From: Cytophagales bacterium
GTDB taxonomy: Bacteria; Bacteroidota; Bacteroidia; Cytophagales; Cyclobacteriaceae
Direction of reading: 5' to 3'
DNA length: 64,000 bases
NCBI GenBank assembly: GCA_022360015.1
Contig: JAKSDQ010000003.1
Coordinates: forward strand, 248,001-312,000
Both the position numbers and the translations under genes were made by a program. Each line of letters starts with the position of its first letter. Within the stretch, counting starts at the first letter, position 1. Under the pieces are notes generated by a model, which searched no databases, had not been told where the DNA came from, and worked only from the letters and a program-made list of their open reading frames with translations. Below are positions 63,385 through 64,000 of the stretch, piece by piece.

Positions 63385-63597
63385 AATCTTAACTTTTTCT
63401 CCTTGTATGTGTAGTTAGTATTCTTGCTTTCTCTTTTTTCACCAAATCATGTCCCCGGTGTCCCCGTATTTTTTGCCTGGCCCTTTTTCCACTTTCCACC
63501 AGGTTTACCAGCGGGGCAAGATAATCCTTGCCAATGCCGATCCCTTAAAATGCCTGTTCCATGGCAGGCATTTCAAGCCTTAACTTTTTAACCCGGA

Positions 63598-64000
63598 CTA
63601 TATCCTTAAGCTGGAAATTCCACCATCTACATGAAATATTTGCCCTGTGATCCATCCGGATTTTTCAGACAATAGAAATGCAGCCATTTCAGCGATGTCA
63701 GCAGGGTTGCCAATTTTTTTCAGGGGATGACGCGCTGCATTGGCTTTCTTCTTCTCTTCATTGCTCAGCAGTTTTGATGCCAATGGCGTATCAGTTAGAG
63801 AAGGAGCAATACAGTTGAACCTGATGGTGGGCGCCATTTCAGCGGCCAAAGCCCTTGTGAGGCCTTCCAAGGCCCCTTTCGAAGCCGATACCTGTGTGTG
63901 GAAGTTAAAACCGAACTGCACTGCTACTGTAGAGAAAAATACCACCGAAGCAGCTTCGCTGGCCTTTAACCGGGGTAAAACCGCCTGAACGACTCTAATA
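63598..64000 (-). CDS. Short-chain dehydrogenase, 5' end beyond the window
   Basis: The C-terminal about 130 residues of an SDR are present: EAASVVFFSTVAVQFGFN with the Ser strand, QVSASKGALEG, where the catalytic Tyr position of YxxSK is replaced (TQVSASKG), IRFNCIAPSLTDTPLASKLL, and ITGQIFHVDGGISSLRI. The frame is open to the right edge, so the 5' part lies outside. The usual YxxxK reads VSASK with no Tyr, so activity is uncertain. Confidence 0.8.
   Translation of the reverse strand, partial: IRVVQAVLPRLKASEAASVVFFSTVAVQFGFNFHTQVSASKGALEGLTRALAAEMAPTIRFNCIAPSLTDTPLASKLLSNEEKKKANAARHPLKKIGNPADIAEMAAFLLSEKSGWITGQIFHVDGGISSLRI

Overview
The window looks like a chromosome segment of a glycan-degrading Bacteroidota, probably of the Cytophagales type. 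The reasons are SusC-like TonB-dependent proteins, type IX secretion (T9SS) C-terminal sorting domains on three large proteins, Bacteroidota-style promoters (TTG, 19-20 nt, TAnnTTTG), an orphan AraC-type HTH tail of the kind carried by hybrid two-component regulators, PadR plus FtsX-type permease pairs, and the fused rhamnulose-phosphate aldolase/lactaldehyde dehydrogenase. No rRNA, tRNA, CRISPR array or intact prophage was seen. The species was not identified.

Layout. 1-7.1 kb (minus strand): a vitamin B12 acquisition operon with a clear promoter and cobalamin riboswitch, two large T9SS surface proteins (one with a BtuG-like propeller) and the start of a TonB receptor, probably BtuB. 7.2-11.6 kb: GH29 fucosidase, SGNH sialate O-acetylesterase and a TetR regulator. 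11.8-14.5 kb: a broken SusC gene. 14.5-16.0 kb: a secreted phosphodiesterase and the 3' end of a group II intron. 16.0-19.2 kb: an AT-rich island with an 89-residue NHLP-leader-like peptide gene overlapping an ABC permease and ATPase, with an LCM-type methyltransferase diverging from it. This is the best candidate for an undescribed system. 19.3-26.4 kb: a gene graveyard of a former polysaccharide utilisation locus (heparinase-like, SusC/sigma fusion, rhamnosidase-like, Gfo/Idh/MocA, beta-galactosidase-like and GH10 remnants), with two intact genes inside it (a tandem redoxin and a DUF6807 protein). 26.4-28.7 kb: GH92 mannosidase. 29.0-31.6 kb: feoA-feoB-small Cys protein. 31.6-33.5 kb: an SDR gene and a chimeric glycosidase/metallo-beta-lactamase-fold ORF. 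33.9-37.6 kb: pckA, two tiny membrane proteins and an NCS1 permease. 37.8-44.3 kb: sulfatase remnant, GntR regulator and the rhamnose operon rhaEW-rhaI-kinase. 45.2-47.4 kb: nagB-like and nagA genes for amino sugars. 47.4-56.1 kb: RmuC, an SDH-family serine protease with a small partner, an outer-membrane barrel, and a PadR/permease pair. 56.1-58.8 kb: an NHL-repeat T9SS protein. 59-64 kb: short-chain dehydrogenase/epimerase-like protein, methyltransferase, photolyase-related protein, flavin reductase and a truncated SDR.

Working together: fucosidase, acetylesterase, GH92, NagA/NagB and the rhamnose operon cover deoxy-, amino- and mannose-containing glycans. PEP carboxykinase fits growth on the C3/C4 products. 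The many remnants keep both gene ends but lose the middle, so the locus appears to have shrunk by repeated deletion. Assembly error should be excluded first. All family calls are from reading motifs; no database search was run.
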